From VBAS01 sp965652775 (lineage in GTDB: Bacteria > Bacteroidota > Bacteroidia > Chitinophagales > Chitinophagaceae): DNA of 37,221 nucleotides. Below, in pieces: positions 17,693 through 26,143 of the stretch (its first letter is position 1; each line of letters opens with the position of its first letter). The position numbers and the translations under genes are program-made. The stretch is taken from assembly GCA_965652775.1 (NCBI GenBank), contig CBFGXP010000009.1, positions 1 to 37,221 on the forward strand, read 5' to 3'. The notes below the pieces were generated by a model. That model was given only the letters and a program-made list of their open reading frames with translations, did no database searches and had not been told where the DNA came from.

Positions 17693-20065
17693 CTATTCTG
17701 TTCTCAAACTTTTCACCGGGTTCGCAATAGCTGCCTTTATTGATTGGAAACTGATGGTTAATAATGCGATTAATAAAGCTGTAATACCGGCTACAACGAA
17801 CACCCACCATCCAATGTCGATCCGGTACTCAAAATCCATTAACCATTTATTCATCGCCCACCACGCAACGGGAAAAGCAATGACTGATGCAATAAGTACC
17901 AGCTTCAAAAAATCTTTTGAAAGCATCCTTACAATACCAGTAACTGAAGCACCGAGTACTTTTCTAATACCTATTTCTTTTGTTTTTTGTTCTGCTGTAA
18001 ATGTTACTAATCCAAACAAACCAAGACAGGAAATAAATATGGCCAGGAACGCAAAATAGCGGGAGAGCTTACTTACCGTATGCTCTGCTTTATAATTCTT
18101 TGCAATTTCATCATCCGTAAAATAATATTTGAAGGGAAAGCCAGGGTTAAATTTCTTAAAAACTTTCTCCATACTTGCAATTGCCTGTTTTGATTTTCCC
18201 TTTTCTGTTTTTACAATCACATTTCCCCAATACCCATTTTCATTGACCCAGCTTCCTTTAAATAATCTAAGTATGAGAGGTTCGATCGGCACATGTAATG
18301 AATTGTGATGAAAATCTTTCATCAATCCAATAATGGTTCCTTTATCACCCCACATTGTAAGCTCTTTCCCAACAGGATCTTTGTAACCTATTTTTCTTGC
18401 AGCTGCTTCATTCACCAGGTAATTCATTGTATCCAGGCTGAATGATGGATCGAAGTCCCTGCCACCAATCAATTCAATACCCATCGTTTTCACATAATCA
18501 TACGTAATAGGATTATTGCTGAATAAAATAAGCTTGGTTGTATCTTTTCCCGGCCAGCGTACACCTTGTGTTGAGCTTCCCACTTCGAGTGGACTGCTTT
18601 GCGCACTTGAGATATTTTTTATACCAGGTTGTTTTAAAAGTTCTTCCTTAAAAGCCATGAAATTTTTTGCCATTGGACCTTCAAGCGGCATATATAAAAG
18701 ATCTTCTTTTCCAAAACCAAGATTCTTGTTATTGATATAGTTGATCTGGCGATAGATCACGATCATTCCAAGGATCAACGTAATTGATAGTGCAAATTGG
18801 AAAACAACAAGGCCTTTTCTAAAATATGTTGCCCCGGATTTAAACTTGAGCAGGCCTTTTAATACAACTATTGGCTTTAATGTGGACATAAACAAGGCCG
18901 GGTAAGAACCAGATACTACACCCGTGACAATTGTTAGACCGAGGATGATCAACAAGAACGATGGATCGGTCAAATTGATCGCTAAATGTTTTTCGGTAAG
19001 CTCATTAAATGACGGAAGTATTAATGCAACAATTAACAACGAGACAAGAATAGCAAGGAATGAAACAAACATCGATTCACCGATGAACTGCGCAACTAAT
19101 TGTCTTTTGCCGGCACCGACGACTTTGCGAACGCCGATCTCTCTTGCTCTTCTTAGCGACCGGGCTGTAGCCAGATTCATAAAATTGATGCAGGCAATAA
19201 TTAAAATGATTATGGCAACAGCAGAGAATATCCTTACGTATTGAATGCGACCACCTGCCTGTTTTCCATTATCCCAGTTAGAATACAAATATGAATCCCC
19301 ATAGTTCTGAAGGAACAGGTCAACATTGCTATCTTTCTTTTTTGTTTTAATATAACCTTTGATCTTTGCATTTACTTTATCCACTGATGCATTTGGCGCC
19401 AGCATTACGTAGCATCTTGGTCCATTATTATCCCATTCCTTTGCCCAATCATTTTGCTTGAACCAGATATCATAGCTCAGCAAGAAATCAAATTTCAAAG
19501 AAGATAACTCAGGAATTTCCTCCAGGACACCCGTAACAATTACGTTTTCTTTATTATCAATTTTTATCATCTTCCCGATCGGGTCCTCTCCTTTAAAATA
19601 TTTATCAGCCAATTTTTTTGATATTACAACTGCATCGGGTCTTGCAAGCGCAGTAGCTGCATCACCTTTTGCCAGTTTAAAAGAAAACATTCTCAAAAAA
19701 TCTTTTTGTACATAGCGTCCTTTTTCTTTGTCAAACTTGTCCCCTACAGTAAACAATGGCTGTTCTTCCCAAAGCATTTGACTCGCCATTTCTATCTCAG
19801 GCACATCTTTCACTATGTTTTCTGCGAGTATACCAGGTGAGGAAGGGAATGTTGAAATGTCACCAGAGTAATACTGGTTTTCCATTACACGAAACAATCT
19901 TTTATCATTTGCATGAAACTTATCTCTCTTCAGTTCATCTTTCAGCCAAAGCATGATTAAAAGACTGCAGGTCATTCCCAGCGCAAGCCCGAAAATATTA
20001 ATGAGTGAGAATGTTTTATTGTGCAAAAGGTTTCTCCAGGCTATTTTAAAATAATTCTTGATCAT
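17693..20065 (-). CDS. FtsX/MacB-type ABC permease (copy 3, 790 aa)
   Basis: A complete permease starting MIKNYFKIAWRNLLHNKTFS and ending ANPVKSLRTE. The first membrane helix leads into MLWLKDELKRDKFH, more basic than the DELSYD found at this place in most copies. The first block has NFMNLATARSLRRAREIG and RKVVGAGKRQ. The second has KTKEIGIRKVLGASV. The two extracytoplasmic domains are recognisable by position and by shared elements such as the GRDF motif of the second domain. It starts 13 nt after the upstream stop in an AAGCCATG context shared in part with other genes here. Probably an inner-membrane subunit of the same MacB-like system; cargo unknown. Confidence 0.92.
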   Translation of the reverse strand: MIKNYFKIAWRNLLHNKTFSLINIFGLALGMTCSLLIMLWLKDELKRDKFHANDKRLFRVMENQYYSGDISTFPSSPGILAENIVKDVPEIEMASQMLWEEQPLFTVGDKFDKEKGRYVQKDFLRMFSFKLAKGDAATALARPDAVVISKKLADKYFKGEDPIGKMIKIDNKENVIVTGVLEEIPELSSLKFDFLLSYDIWFKQNDWAKEWDNNGPRCYVMLAPNASVDKVNAKIKGYIKTKKKDSNVDLFLQNYGDSYLYSNWDNGKQAGGRIQYVRIFSAVAIIILIIACINFMNLATARSLRRAREIGVRKVVGAGKRQLVAQFIGESMFVSFLAILVSLLIVALILPSFNELTEKHLAINLTDPSFLLIILGLTIVTGVVSGSYPALFMSTLKPIVVLKGLLKFKSGATYFRKGLVVFQFALSITLILGMIVIYRQINYINNKNLGFGKEDLLYMPLEGPMAKNFMAFKEELLKQPGIKNISSAQSSPLEVGSSTQGVRWPGKDTTKLILFSNNPITYDYVKTMGIELIGGRDFDPSFSLDTMNYLVNEAAARKIGYKDPVGKELTMWGDKGTIIGLMKDFHHNSLHVPIEPLILRLFKGSWVNENGYWGNVIVKTEKGKSKQAIASMEKVFKKFNPGFPFKYYFTDDEIAKNYKAEHTVSKLSRYFAFLAIFISCLGLFGLVTFTAEQKTKEIGIRKVLGASVTGIVRMLSKDFLKLVLIASVIAFPVAWWAMNKWLMDFEYRIDIGWWVFVVAGITALLIALLTISFQSIKAAIANPVKSLRTE

Positions 20066-20078
20066 GGCTTTTATACTT

Positions 20079-22496
20079 TTATTCTGTTCTTAGTGATTTC
20101 ACCGGGTTTGCAAGGGCAGCCTTTATTGACTGAAAACTTACCGTCAATAAAGCAATAATAAGAATGGCAGCAAAGGGTATAATAAAATAGAACCATTCAA
20201 TGTTGATCCTGAAAGGGTATCCCTGCAGCCAATTCGAAATGGTGAGCCATGACAACGGTACAGCTATAACAAACGCTATTGCCAGCAGGATCGCAAATTC
20301 CTGGTATAACAATTTTAATATCCGCGTTACGGATGCACCCAATACTTTCCGGATACCGATCTCTTTAGTTCGTTGAAGTGTAGTAAATGAAGCGAGACCA
20401 AATAAACCGAGGCAGGCAACTAATATCGCCAGCAAAGTAAACAATCCAAACACCTGGCCAAATCGCTGATCGGCCTTGTACTGCTGGTCGAAATGATCAT
20501 CAAGAAAGAAATATTCAAAAATATTGCCGGGGAAAAACTTATCCCAGTTGCTTTTTACAAGTTTTATAGTTTCACCTGCGTGTGATACAGGTGTTTTAAC
20601 CGACAAGTATCCACGTACATCGGGTATCAAACGAAATATCAATGGTTCAATAGCTTCCCGTAAAGACTGTTGATGAAAATTTTCAGCAACACCGACTATA
20701 GTATACTGGCGTCCCCAAAAATCAATTGTCTTACCTATTGCGTCTTCTGGTTTATTCAAACCTAATTGCTCAAATCCTTTTTTATTAAAAATTACTGCAC
20801 TGTCGTCAGTACCGAAATCTTTTGAAAAATACCGGCCCGCTATAAGTTTGATCCCGTACTGTTTCATATAGTCATGGTCCGTTCCAATTACCCGGTATTG
20901 CTTTTGTGTGGATTCATCAGTGCCGGCCAGTTTTATACCACCAGCGTTCCAGTCAACCGGCTGCCCGGGTATGCTTGTGGATATGGACACACCTTTTATA
21001 GCCGTTTGTTGTTTTAACGCTTCTTTAAATGCAGACATATTTTGCACATAGGTAGAATCGGTAAGAACTCCAGGCGGTCTCACAACGAGGGTTTGATCGA
21101 TATTGATGCCTAATGATTGTTTGCGCATATATTGTATCTGCCGATAGACAACTAGAGTGCCTATCAATAAAAACAATGATGCGGCAAATTGAAATACTAC
21201 TAATCCCTTTCTCATTAAAGCTCCTTTTGTAGTGGCCACCAATTTCCCTTTTAATACTTCTATAGGTTTGAAAGCTGACAGTACAAAAGCAGGGTATAAC
21301 CCCGAAAAAAATACGCCGATAAGAAATAAGCCAAGCAGACCCAGCCAAAAACTTGTTTTACTAAACAATGAAAAAGAAAGGTTCTGACCCGAAAGCTGGT
21401 TGAAACCCGGGATAGCGATCATAACGATCGCCAGGGCCAGGATCAATGCAAAACCATTGAGCAATGCGGATTCAGATAAAAATTGAATAACCAGCTGCTT
21501 CCGTTGCGAACCAACTGTTTTGCGAATGCCGACTTCTTTCGCCCTGTTAACTGCACGGGCCGTAGCGAGATTAATATAATTAACCCATGCAATAACGGCT
21601 ATAAAAAAAGCGATCGCTAACAAAAGATAGGTAGTCTTTCCATCACCATTTGGCGCCGGCTCGCCTATAAAATTGGAATGTAAATGAATATCTGTTAATG
21701 GTGCCAAATAGTAACTTACAGCCGCATTAAATCTTTTCATTTCTTCCGCAGTGAACTTTTCAACCACCGGGACAAATTTTTTCTCCACAACGTTTGGATC
21801 GGCACCTTTGCGCAATAAGAGATAAGTAAGACAACCATCCCATGTCCATGCAGTTTCCGGGTTATTATCCGGGCCAACAATCTTTAAAAACGATGGATAT
21901 GAAAGCAATATATCTGGTCTCAATTGAGTATTAGCGGGTGCATCCTTAAATACAGCAGTAATTGTATAATCCCTTCTTCGATTCAACGTTAACCGCTTAC
22001 CCACTGCATTTGTACTGCCATAAAGTGTTTGGGCAGTTGTTTCGGAGATTGCAGCAGTAAAAGGTTCTGTCAATGCTGTTTTCTTATCACCCGTTATTAA
22101 TGGATAAGTGAAAATGCTGAAGAATGAATTAGTTGCATAAAATACTTTATTGATCTTGACTGGTTGATTATTGACTTCAACAATTACAGCGTCCCGCGGT
22201 ACAAGCTTTACATAATCTTCAACTTCCGGTATTGCATCCTTAAATGAATTGCCAACAGCGTATGCTCCTCCAGCCCATTGAGTACTCAATTTTCCATTAT
22301 CAAACCTGTCCTGTTGCACACGATAAATACGATCCTTGTTGGAATGAAAGTCTTCATAGCTAACTTCAAACGCTACGTATTGAAGGATCAATAAGCATGC
22401 TGCAATGCCAATAGCCAAACCGATTATATTGATCCCTGAATAACTTTTTTGACGCATGATATTCCGCCAGGCAATCGTGAAATAGTTTTTAAACAT
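20079..22496 (-). CDS. FtsX/MacB-type ABC permease (copy 2, 805 aa)
   Basis: A complete permease starting MFKNYFTIAWRNIMRQKSYS and ending ANPVKSLRTE. The first block reads WVNYINLATARAVNRAKEVG followed by IRKTVGSQRK, replacing the CINFMNLSTARS of most copies. The second reads RTKEIGIRKVLGASV. Around residues 55-75 it has DRFDNGKLSTQWAGG, the closest visible counterpart to the DSYRQCKLSWQSA of relic 2, so the two may be from one subgroup. It lies 9 nt after the preceding permease, which fits a single transcript. No nucleotide-binding motifs. Confidence 0.92.
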   Translation of the reverse strand: MFKNYFTIAWRNIMRQKSYSGINIIGLAIGIAACLLILQYVAFEVSYEDFHSNKDRIYRVQQDRFDNGKLSTQWAGGAYAVGNSFKDAIPEVEDYVKLVPRDAVIVEVNNQPVKINKVFYATNSFFSIFTYPLITGDKKTALTEPFTAAISETTAQTLYGSTNAVGKRLTLNRRRDYTITAVFKDAPANTQLRPDILLSYPSFLKIVGPDNNPETAWTWDGCLTYLLLRKGADPNVVEKKFVPVVEKFTAEEMKRFNAAVSYYLAPLTDIHLHSNFIGEPAPNGDGKTTYLLLAIAFFIAVIAWVNYINLATARAVNRAKEVGIRKTVGSQRKQLVIQFLSESALLNGFALILALAIVMIAIPGFNQLSGQNLSFSLFSKTSFWLGLLGLFLIGVFFSGLYPAFVLSAFKPIEVLKGKLVATTKGALMRKGLVVFQFAASLFLLIGTLVVYRQIQYMRKQSLGINIDQTLVVRPPGVLTDSTYVQNMSAFKEALKQQTAIKGVSISTSIPGQPVDWNAGGIKLAGTDESTQKQYRVIGTDHDYMKQYGIKLIAGRYFSKDFGTDDSAVIFNKKGFEQLGLNKPEDAIGKTIDFWGRQYTIVGVAENFHQQSLREAIEPLIFRLIPDVRGYLSVKTPVSHAGETIKLVKSNWDKFFPGNIFEYFFLDDHFDQQYKADQRFGQVFGLFTLLAILVACLGLFGLASFTTLQRTKEIGIRKVLGASVTRILKLLYQEFAILLAIAFVIAVPLSWLTISNWLQGYPFRINIEWFYFIIPFAAILIIALLTVSFQSIKAALANPVKSLRTE

Positions 22497-22505
22497 AAGT
22501 GTATT

Positions 22506-24944
22506 TTATTCTGTTCTTAATGATTTCACCGGGTTAGCAAGCGCAGCCTTTACAGCCTGTGAGCTAACTGTTATTAATGCAATAAGCAATGCAATTATTC
22601 CGGCTGCCGCAAAAACCCACCAGCCAATGCTTATGCGGTATGCAAAATCCTGCAACCACCTGTTCATTGCCCACCATGCAAGTGGTATAGCAAAGACAGA
22701 TGATATTACCACCAGCACAACAAAATCTTTGGAAAGCATAGACACAATATTGCTGATAGTTGCACCAAGCACTTTTCTAACTCCTATTTCTTTTATTCTT
22801 TGTTCTGCCGTATATGTAGCCAGTCCAAATAAGCCAAGACAAGCAATAAGTATAGCAATGATCGCCAGTGTCAATCCCAATTTCCCGGTACGTTGCTCTA
22901 CCCGGTACATATTATCAAAAGATTCATCCATAAATTGATAGCTGAACGGCATACCAGGAGCCATCGCTTTCCATTTACTTTCAATATTGCTTACCAGTTG
23001 CTTGATATCGGTGGTATTTACCTTAAATGCAGTGGCCCAATAATTATCAGCTAAACGGAAACAAAGCGGACCGATATTATCCTTCATTGATTCAAAATGG
23101 AAATTTTTCACAACACCGATCACCTCACGACTGATCAGTGTGTTACCGAATCCATCCTGGAAATAGGTATATAATTTTTTGCCAACCGGGTCATCCCAAC
23201 CTAATAACCTGGCTGCAGTTTCATTAATAATAGTAGCATTTGAGTCGGTCCGAAAATCTTTTGAGAAATTACGGCCTTTAATAATTTCCATCTCCATCAA
23301 GGGGATATAATTATGATCAATGTTCCATACCTGCATGTTCACACTATTAGTAGAAGACATTGCTGCCTCTGAAGAAAAACTTACATCATTTCTTGATGAA
23401 CCTGCTACCGGAAGGTAACCGGCATAAGTTGTACCTTTCACACCAGTGAATTTGGCAACTTCATTTTTAAATGCATCACGATTATTTCCCAATGCGCCGG
23501 TGCCATTCACAACAAGCACCTGGTCTTTAGTAAAACCAAGTTTCTTTGTTTGGATATAATTTAACTGGCGGAAAACAATGATCGTAGCTGCTATTAAAAA
23601 TATGGATGTAGTAAACTGCCCGACAACCAACACATTTCTTAATGTGCTTCTCTTTAAACCACCACTAAGTTTCCCTTTTAACACTACGATCGGGTTAAAT
23701 GAAGAAAGTATAAATGCCGGGTAAAGTCCGGATAGTAATCCAACAATCAACGGTAATGCGATCAGAAAAACGAGATACCTGGTTTGTAAAAGATCTGAAA
23801 TAAGCAATTGCTTTGCAGATAAACTATTGAACCAGGGTAAGCAAAGCCAGGCAATGGCTATCGCGAAAACGGTAGATATAATAGTAGTTAAAATGGATTC
23901 AGTTAAAAACTGTTTTATCAATGAATTTTTTTCAGAACCTACAACTTTACGTATACCTACTTCTTTTGCACGGCTCGCAGATCTTGCGGTTGAGAGGTTC
24001 ATGAAATTTATACAGGCAAGTAATAGCACAAATAATGCAACTGCGGAAAAAATATATACGTATTGAATATTGCCGTTAACGTTCAATTCAGGCACACGAT
24101 CAGAGCGAAGATGAATATCGGTTAGTGGCATCAGGCTGTACTCTAATTTATTCCCTGCTTTTTCAAATTCATCCATTGATTTTATCTGCATAAACTGGGC
24201 GGCCTGCGGTACTACGTATTTATCAATGAACCGGGGAAAATTCTTTTCAAACGCTTTATGATCGGCGCCCGGTTTCAGCAATAAATATGTTTGATGATTG
24301 TGGCTTAAAAAATTACCCCATTGGTACTCGACATTGTCCATCGAGAAGAGCATGTCAAAAGTGAAATGAGAATTATGGGGAATATCTTTTATTACTGCAG
24401 TCACCTTATACAGCGTGCTGCCATTGTCGTCTGTTTCGATGTTTTTCCCAACCGCATCGGTTGTCGCAAAATATTTTTTTGCCGCGGATTCAGAAATGAC
24501 CACCGTATTAGGTTCATTCAAAGCAGTTTTTGCGTCACCTGCAATTACCGGAATAGTAAAAACATCAAAGAGTGTGGAATCAACATGAGCCACATTATTC
24601 TCCCTGATAAATTCGTTCCCTTTTTTTATGAGCTTGGAACCACCTGAAATAAAAAAACGTACAAATTCCTCAACCTGGGGATAATCTTTTTTTAATGTAG
24701 CTCCCATTGGATCTGAAGCCACCGCAAGATGTAATTTATTTCCTCCAAAAATAACGTCGGAGTTGATGCGGTAAATTCTGCCGGCCTTTTCATTGAAGCG
24801 ATCGTAACTTAATTCATCAGCTACATATAAAGCGATCAGAATAAAACAGGCAAGGCCCGAAGCGAGGCCTATAATATTTATGAAAGAAAAGGTTTTATTC
24901 TTTACGAGGTTTCTCCAGGCGATCTTGAAATAGTTTTTAATCAT
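22506..24944 (-). CDS. FtsX/MacB-type ABC permease (copy 1, 812 aa)
   Basis: The first permease after the ATPase. By my count the helices are near residues 20-42, 293-315, 350-371, 389-411, 437-458, 688-711, 741-762 and 773-797. Extracytoplasmic domains cover about 45-290 and 460-685. Coupling motifs are RAKEVGIRKVVGSEK (325-339) and RIKEIGVRKVLGATI (716-730). It ends ANPVKSLRTE. The double-lobe form looks like two MacB/LolC-type membrane units fused in tandem (established fold family; fusion inferred). Its ATG lies 7 nt after the end of repeat element A, whose last bases AGGGGG could serve as a ribosome binding site. The other permeases follow with short gaps. Confidence 0.93.
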   Translation of the reverse strand: MIKNYFKIAWRNLVKNKTFSFINIIGLASGLACFILIALYVADELSYDRFNEKAGRIYRINSDVIFGGNKLHLAVASDPMGATLKKDYPQVEEFVRFFISGGSKLIKKGNEFIRENNVAHVDSTLFDVFTIPVIAGDAKTALNEPNTVVISESAAKKYFATTDAVGKNIETDDNGSTLYKVTAVIKDIPHNSHFTFDMLFSMDNVEYQWGNFLSHNHQTYLLLKPGADHKAFEKNFPRFIDKYVVPQAAQFMQIKSMDEFEKAGNKLEYSLMPLTDIHLRSDRVPELNVNGNIQYVYIFSAVALFVLLLACINFMNLSTARSASRAKEVGIRKVVGSEKNSLIKQFLTESILTTIISTVFAIAIAWLCLPWFNSLSAKQLLISDLLQTRYLVFLIALPLIVGLLSGLYPAFILSSFNPIVVLKGKLSGGLKRSTLRNVLVVGQFTTSIFLIAATIIVFRQLNYIQTKKLGFTKDQVLVVNGTGALGNNRDAFKNEVAKFTGVKGTTYAGYLPVAGSSRNDVSFSSEAAMSSTNSVNMQVWNIDHNYIPLMEMEIIKGRNFSKDFRTDSNATIINETAARLLGWDDPVGKKLYTYFQDGFGNTLISREVIGVVKNFHFESMKDNIGPLCFRLADNYWATAFKVNTTDIKQLVSNIESKWKAMAPGMPFSYQFMDESFDNMYRVEQRTGKLGLTLAIIAILIACLGLFGLATYTAEQRIKEIGVRKVLGATISNIVSMLSKDFVVLVVISSVFAIPLAWWAMNRWLQDFAYRISIGWWVFAAAGIIALLIALITVSSQAVKAALANPVKSLRTE

Positions 24945-24951
24945 GGCTATA

Positions 24952-24957
24952 CCCCCT
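24952..24957 (-). promoter_or_regulatory. Possible ribosome binding site supplied by repeat element A
   Basis: On the minus strand AGGGGG precedes the permease ATG (24944) with a 7-nt spacer, TATAGCC. It is the terminal part of the 3' arm of element A. Bacteroidota rarely use Shine-Dalgarno sites, so this is a possibility rather than a firm call. The same arrangement occurs in element B. Confidence 0.35.
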
Positions 24958-25197
24958 GTCCCCCTAAAGGGGGAACTTAGATTTAAACAGGTTTGTGTTT
25001 TTGAAAAGTTGCAAAACTATACCGCCAATCCGTACCGAGTTATTACTAAGTCCATTAAGGGAAAGATGATGAATGGGCGTCGCAAAAAAAACTCAATCAG
25101 GACTACTGCCGGCAACATCGTCAACTAACATATAAAGAACTATTCAATCAACTAATGAAACCACCCACTAGGTCCCCCCTTTAGGGGGACAGGGGGG
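24952..25197 (-). mobile_element. Palindrome-bounded repeat element A (MITE-like, about 246 bp)
   Basis: The element is bounded by inverted arms at 24952-24976 and 25172-25197, each containing GTCCCCCTAAAGGGGG, itself a small palindrome; about 22 bp of the arms pair perfectly. Read in the direction of transcription it shares with element B the 5' arm, the 13-mer AATAGTTCTTTAT (minus strand, 25144-25132) 26-27 nt inside the 5' arm, and a 3' end in which I count 33 of 37 identical positions. It begins 1 nt after the TAA of the ATPase gene and ends 7 nt before the permease ATG. No transposase is encoded and I see no clear target duplication here. A perfect TAnnTTTG-type match (TAGTTTTG, minus strand, 25019-25012) lies inside but lacks a well-placed TTG. 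Confidence 0.75.
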
Positions 25198-25198
25198 T

Positions 25199-25876
25199 TT
25201 AGACCAATATATTCTCAGTCACTGTTTGTCCATCCAGCATGCGAATGATACGATGACTGTAGCGGGCATCATGTTCGGAGTGTGTAACCATAATGATGGT
25301 GGTTCCCTGCTCATTCAGGTCCGTGAGCATTTGCATCACTTCACTACCATTATGTGAATCAAGATTACCTGTAGGCTCATCGGCAAGAATAAGTTTGGGT
25401 TTATTTACAACCGCTCTTGCCACAGCCACACGTTGCTGCTGACCACCCGATAATTGCTGAGGATAGTGATTGCGGCGGTGCATGATCTGCATTTTATCCA
25501 ACACCTCTTCTACCCTTTTTTTCCTGTCAGCTCCTTTTACGCCGGTATAAATGAGAGGCAACTCTACATTCTCAAAAACAGTAAGCTCATCAATAAGATT
25601 AAAGCTTTGGAACACAAAACCGATATTTCTTTTGCGCAAGTCGGCTCTTTTGCGTTCGTTGAATTTTGCTACTTCAATCCCATTGAATTGGTAGCTTCCA
25701 TCATCCGGATCATCCAGCAGGCCAACAATGTTTAATAAGGTGGACTTGCCACAACCTGATGGACCCATTACGGCTACAAACTCTCCTTCTTTTATTTCAA
25801 AAGAAAGTTTATTCAATGCTACTGTTTCTACTTCTTCGGTGCGATAGGTTTTTTCGAGATTTGCAATCTTGATCAT
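25199..25876 (-). CDS. ABC transporter ATP-binding protein (LolD/MacB type)
   Basis: The 225-aa ATPase has all hallmarks in order: Walker A GPSGCGKST (about residues 38-46), Q-loop FQSFNLIDEL, signature LSGGQQQRVAVARA, Walker B LILADEPTGNLD, and the H-loop MVTHSEHD. Length and motifs fit the LolD/MacB nucleotide-binding subfamily, which energises FtsX-type permeases for transport or mechanotransmission rather than classic import. It is the only ATPase gene in the 27-kb locus and precedes the whole permease array, so it is the natural common motor (inference). It is preceded by the small secreted protein (29-nt gap) and followed immediately by repeat element A. Confidence 0.96.
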   Translation of the reverse strand: MIKIANLEKTYRTEEVETVALNKLSFEIKEGEFVAVMGPSGCGKSTLLNIVGLLDDPDDGSYQFNGIEVAKFNERKRADLRKRNIGFVFQSFNLIDELTVFENVELPLIYTGVKGADRKKRVEEVLDKMQIMHRRNHYPQQLSGGQQQRVAVARAVVNKPKLILADEPTGNLDSHNGSEVMQMLTDLNEQGTTIIMVTHSEHDARYSHRIIRMLDGQTVTENILV

Positions 25877-25905
25877 TTTTTATTGTTTAAAGTGAAGGTG
25901 AAGGT

Positions 25906-26112
25906 TCAGATGTTGAAAAAGAAAAGTCCGAGTGATGGTAAATCGAACTCGGTTTCTTTGGCAGCTTCGGTTTTCTTTGTGTCCTTGCTTTTCTCTGTCT
26001 GCATATTTGTACAGACTGAAGCCCTGTTACAAGTGCCTTGTATTTTTTTAGCCGAAGTGATCAAGCTGACTGAGAAAATCAGTATGAACACATAAATGAT
26101 TTTATTTTTCAT
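25906..26112 (-). CDS. Small secreted protein of unknown function
   Basis: A 68-aa product with a clear signal peptide (MKNKIIYVFILIFSVSLITSA) and a short, charged, Lys/Glu/Thr-rich mature part containing two cysteines (GTCNRASVCTNM). It ends with the hydrophobic stretch LPSLGLFFFNI. No lipobox is visible. It lies between the adaptor (31-nt gap) and the ATPase (29-nt gap) on the same strand, and its leader GTATAGCCATG is identical to that of the first permease. I do not recognise a family. It could be a periplasmic accessory peptide of the transporter, or an exported substrate. Coding support comes from the signal peptide and operon position. Confidence 0.6.
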   Translation of the reverse strand: MKNKIIYVFILIFSVSLITSAKKIQGTCNRASVCTNMQTEKSKDTKKTEAAKETEFDLPSLGLFFFNI

Positions 26113-26143
26113 GGCTATACTTTTTATAAGTGATTAAACTGTT

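Noticed and set aside
25012..25019. TAGTTTTG (minus strand), exact match to the TAnnTTTG promoter element inside element A
   Set aside because: No TTG at the usual 19-21 nt upstream, so it is mentioned only within the element entry and not called a promoter.
24943..25128. 60-codon open frame on the plus strand inside element A
   Set aside because: It overlaps the inverted arm, has no recognisable domain and lies antisense to the operon; random open frame in a non-coding element.
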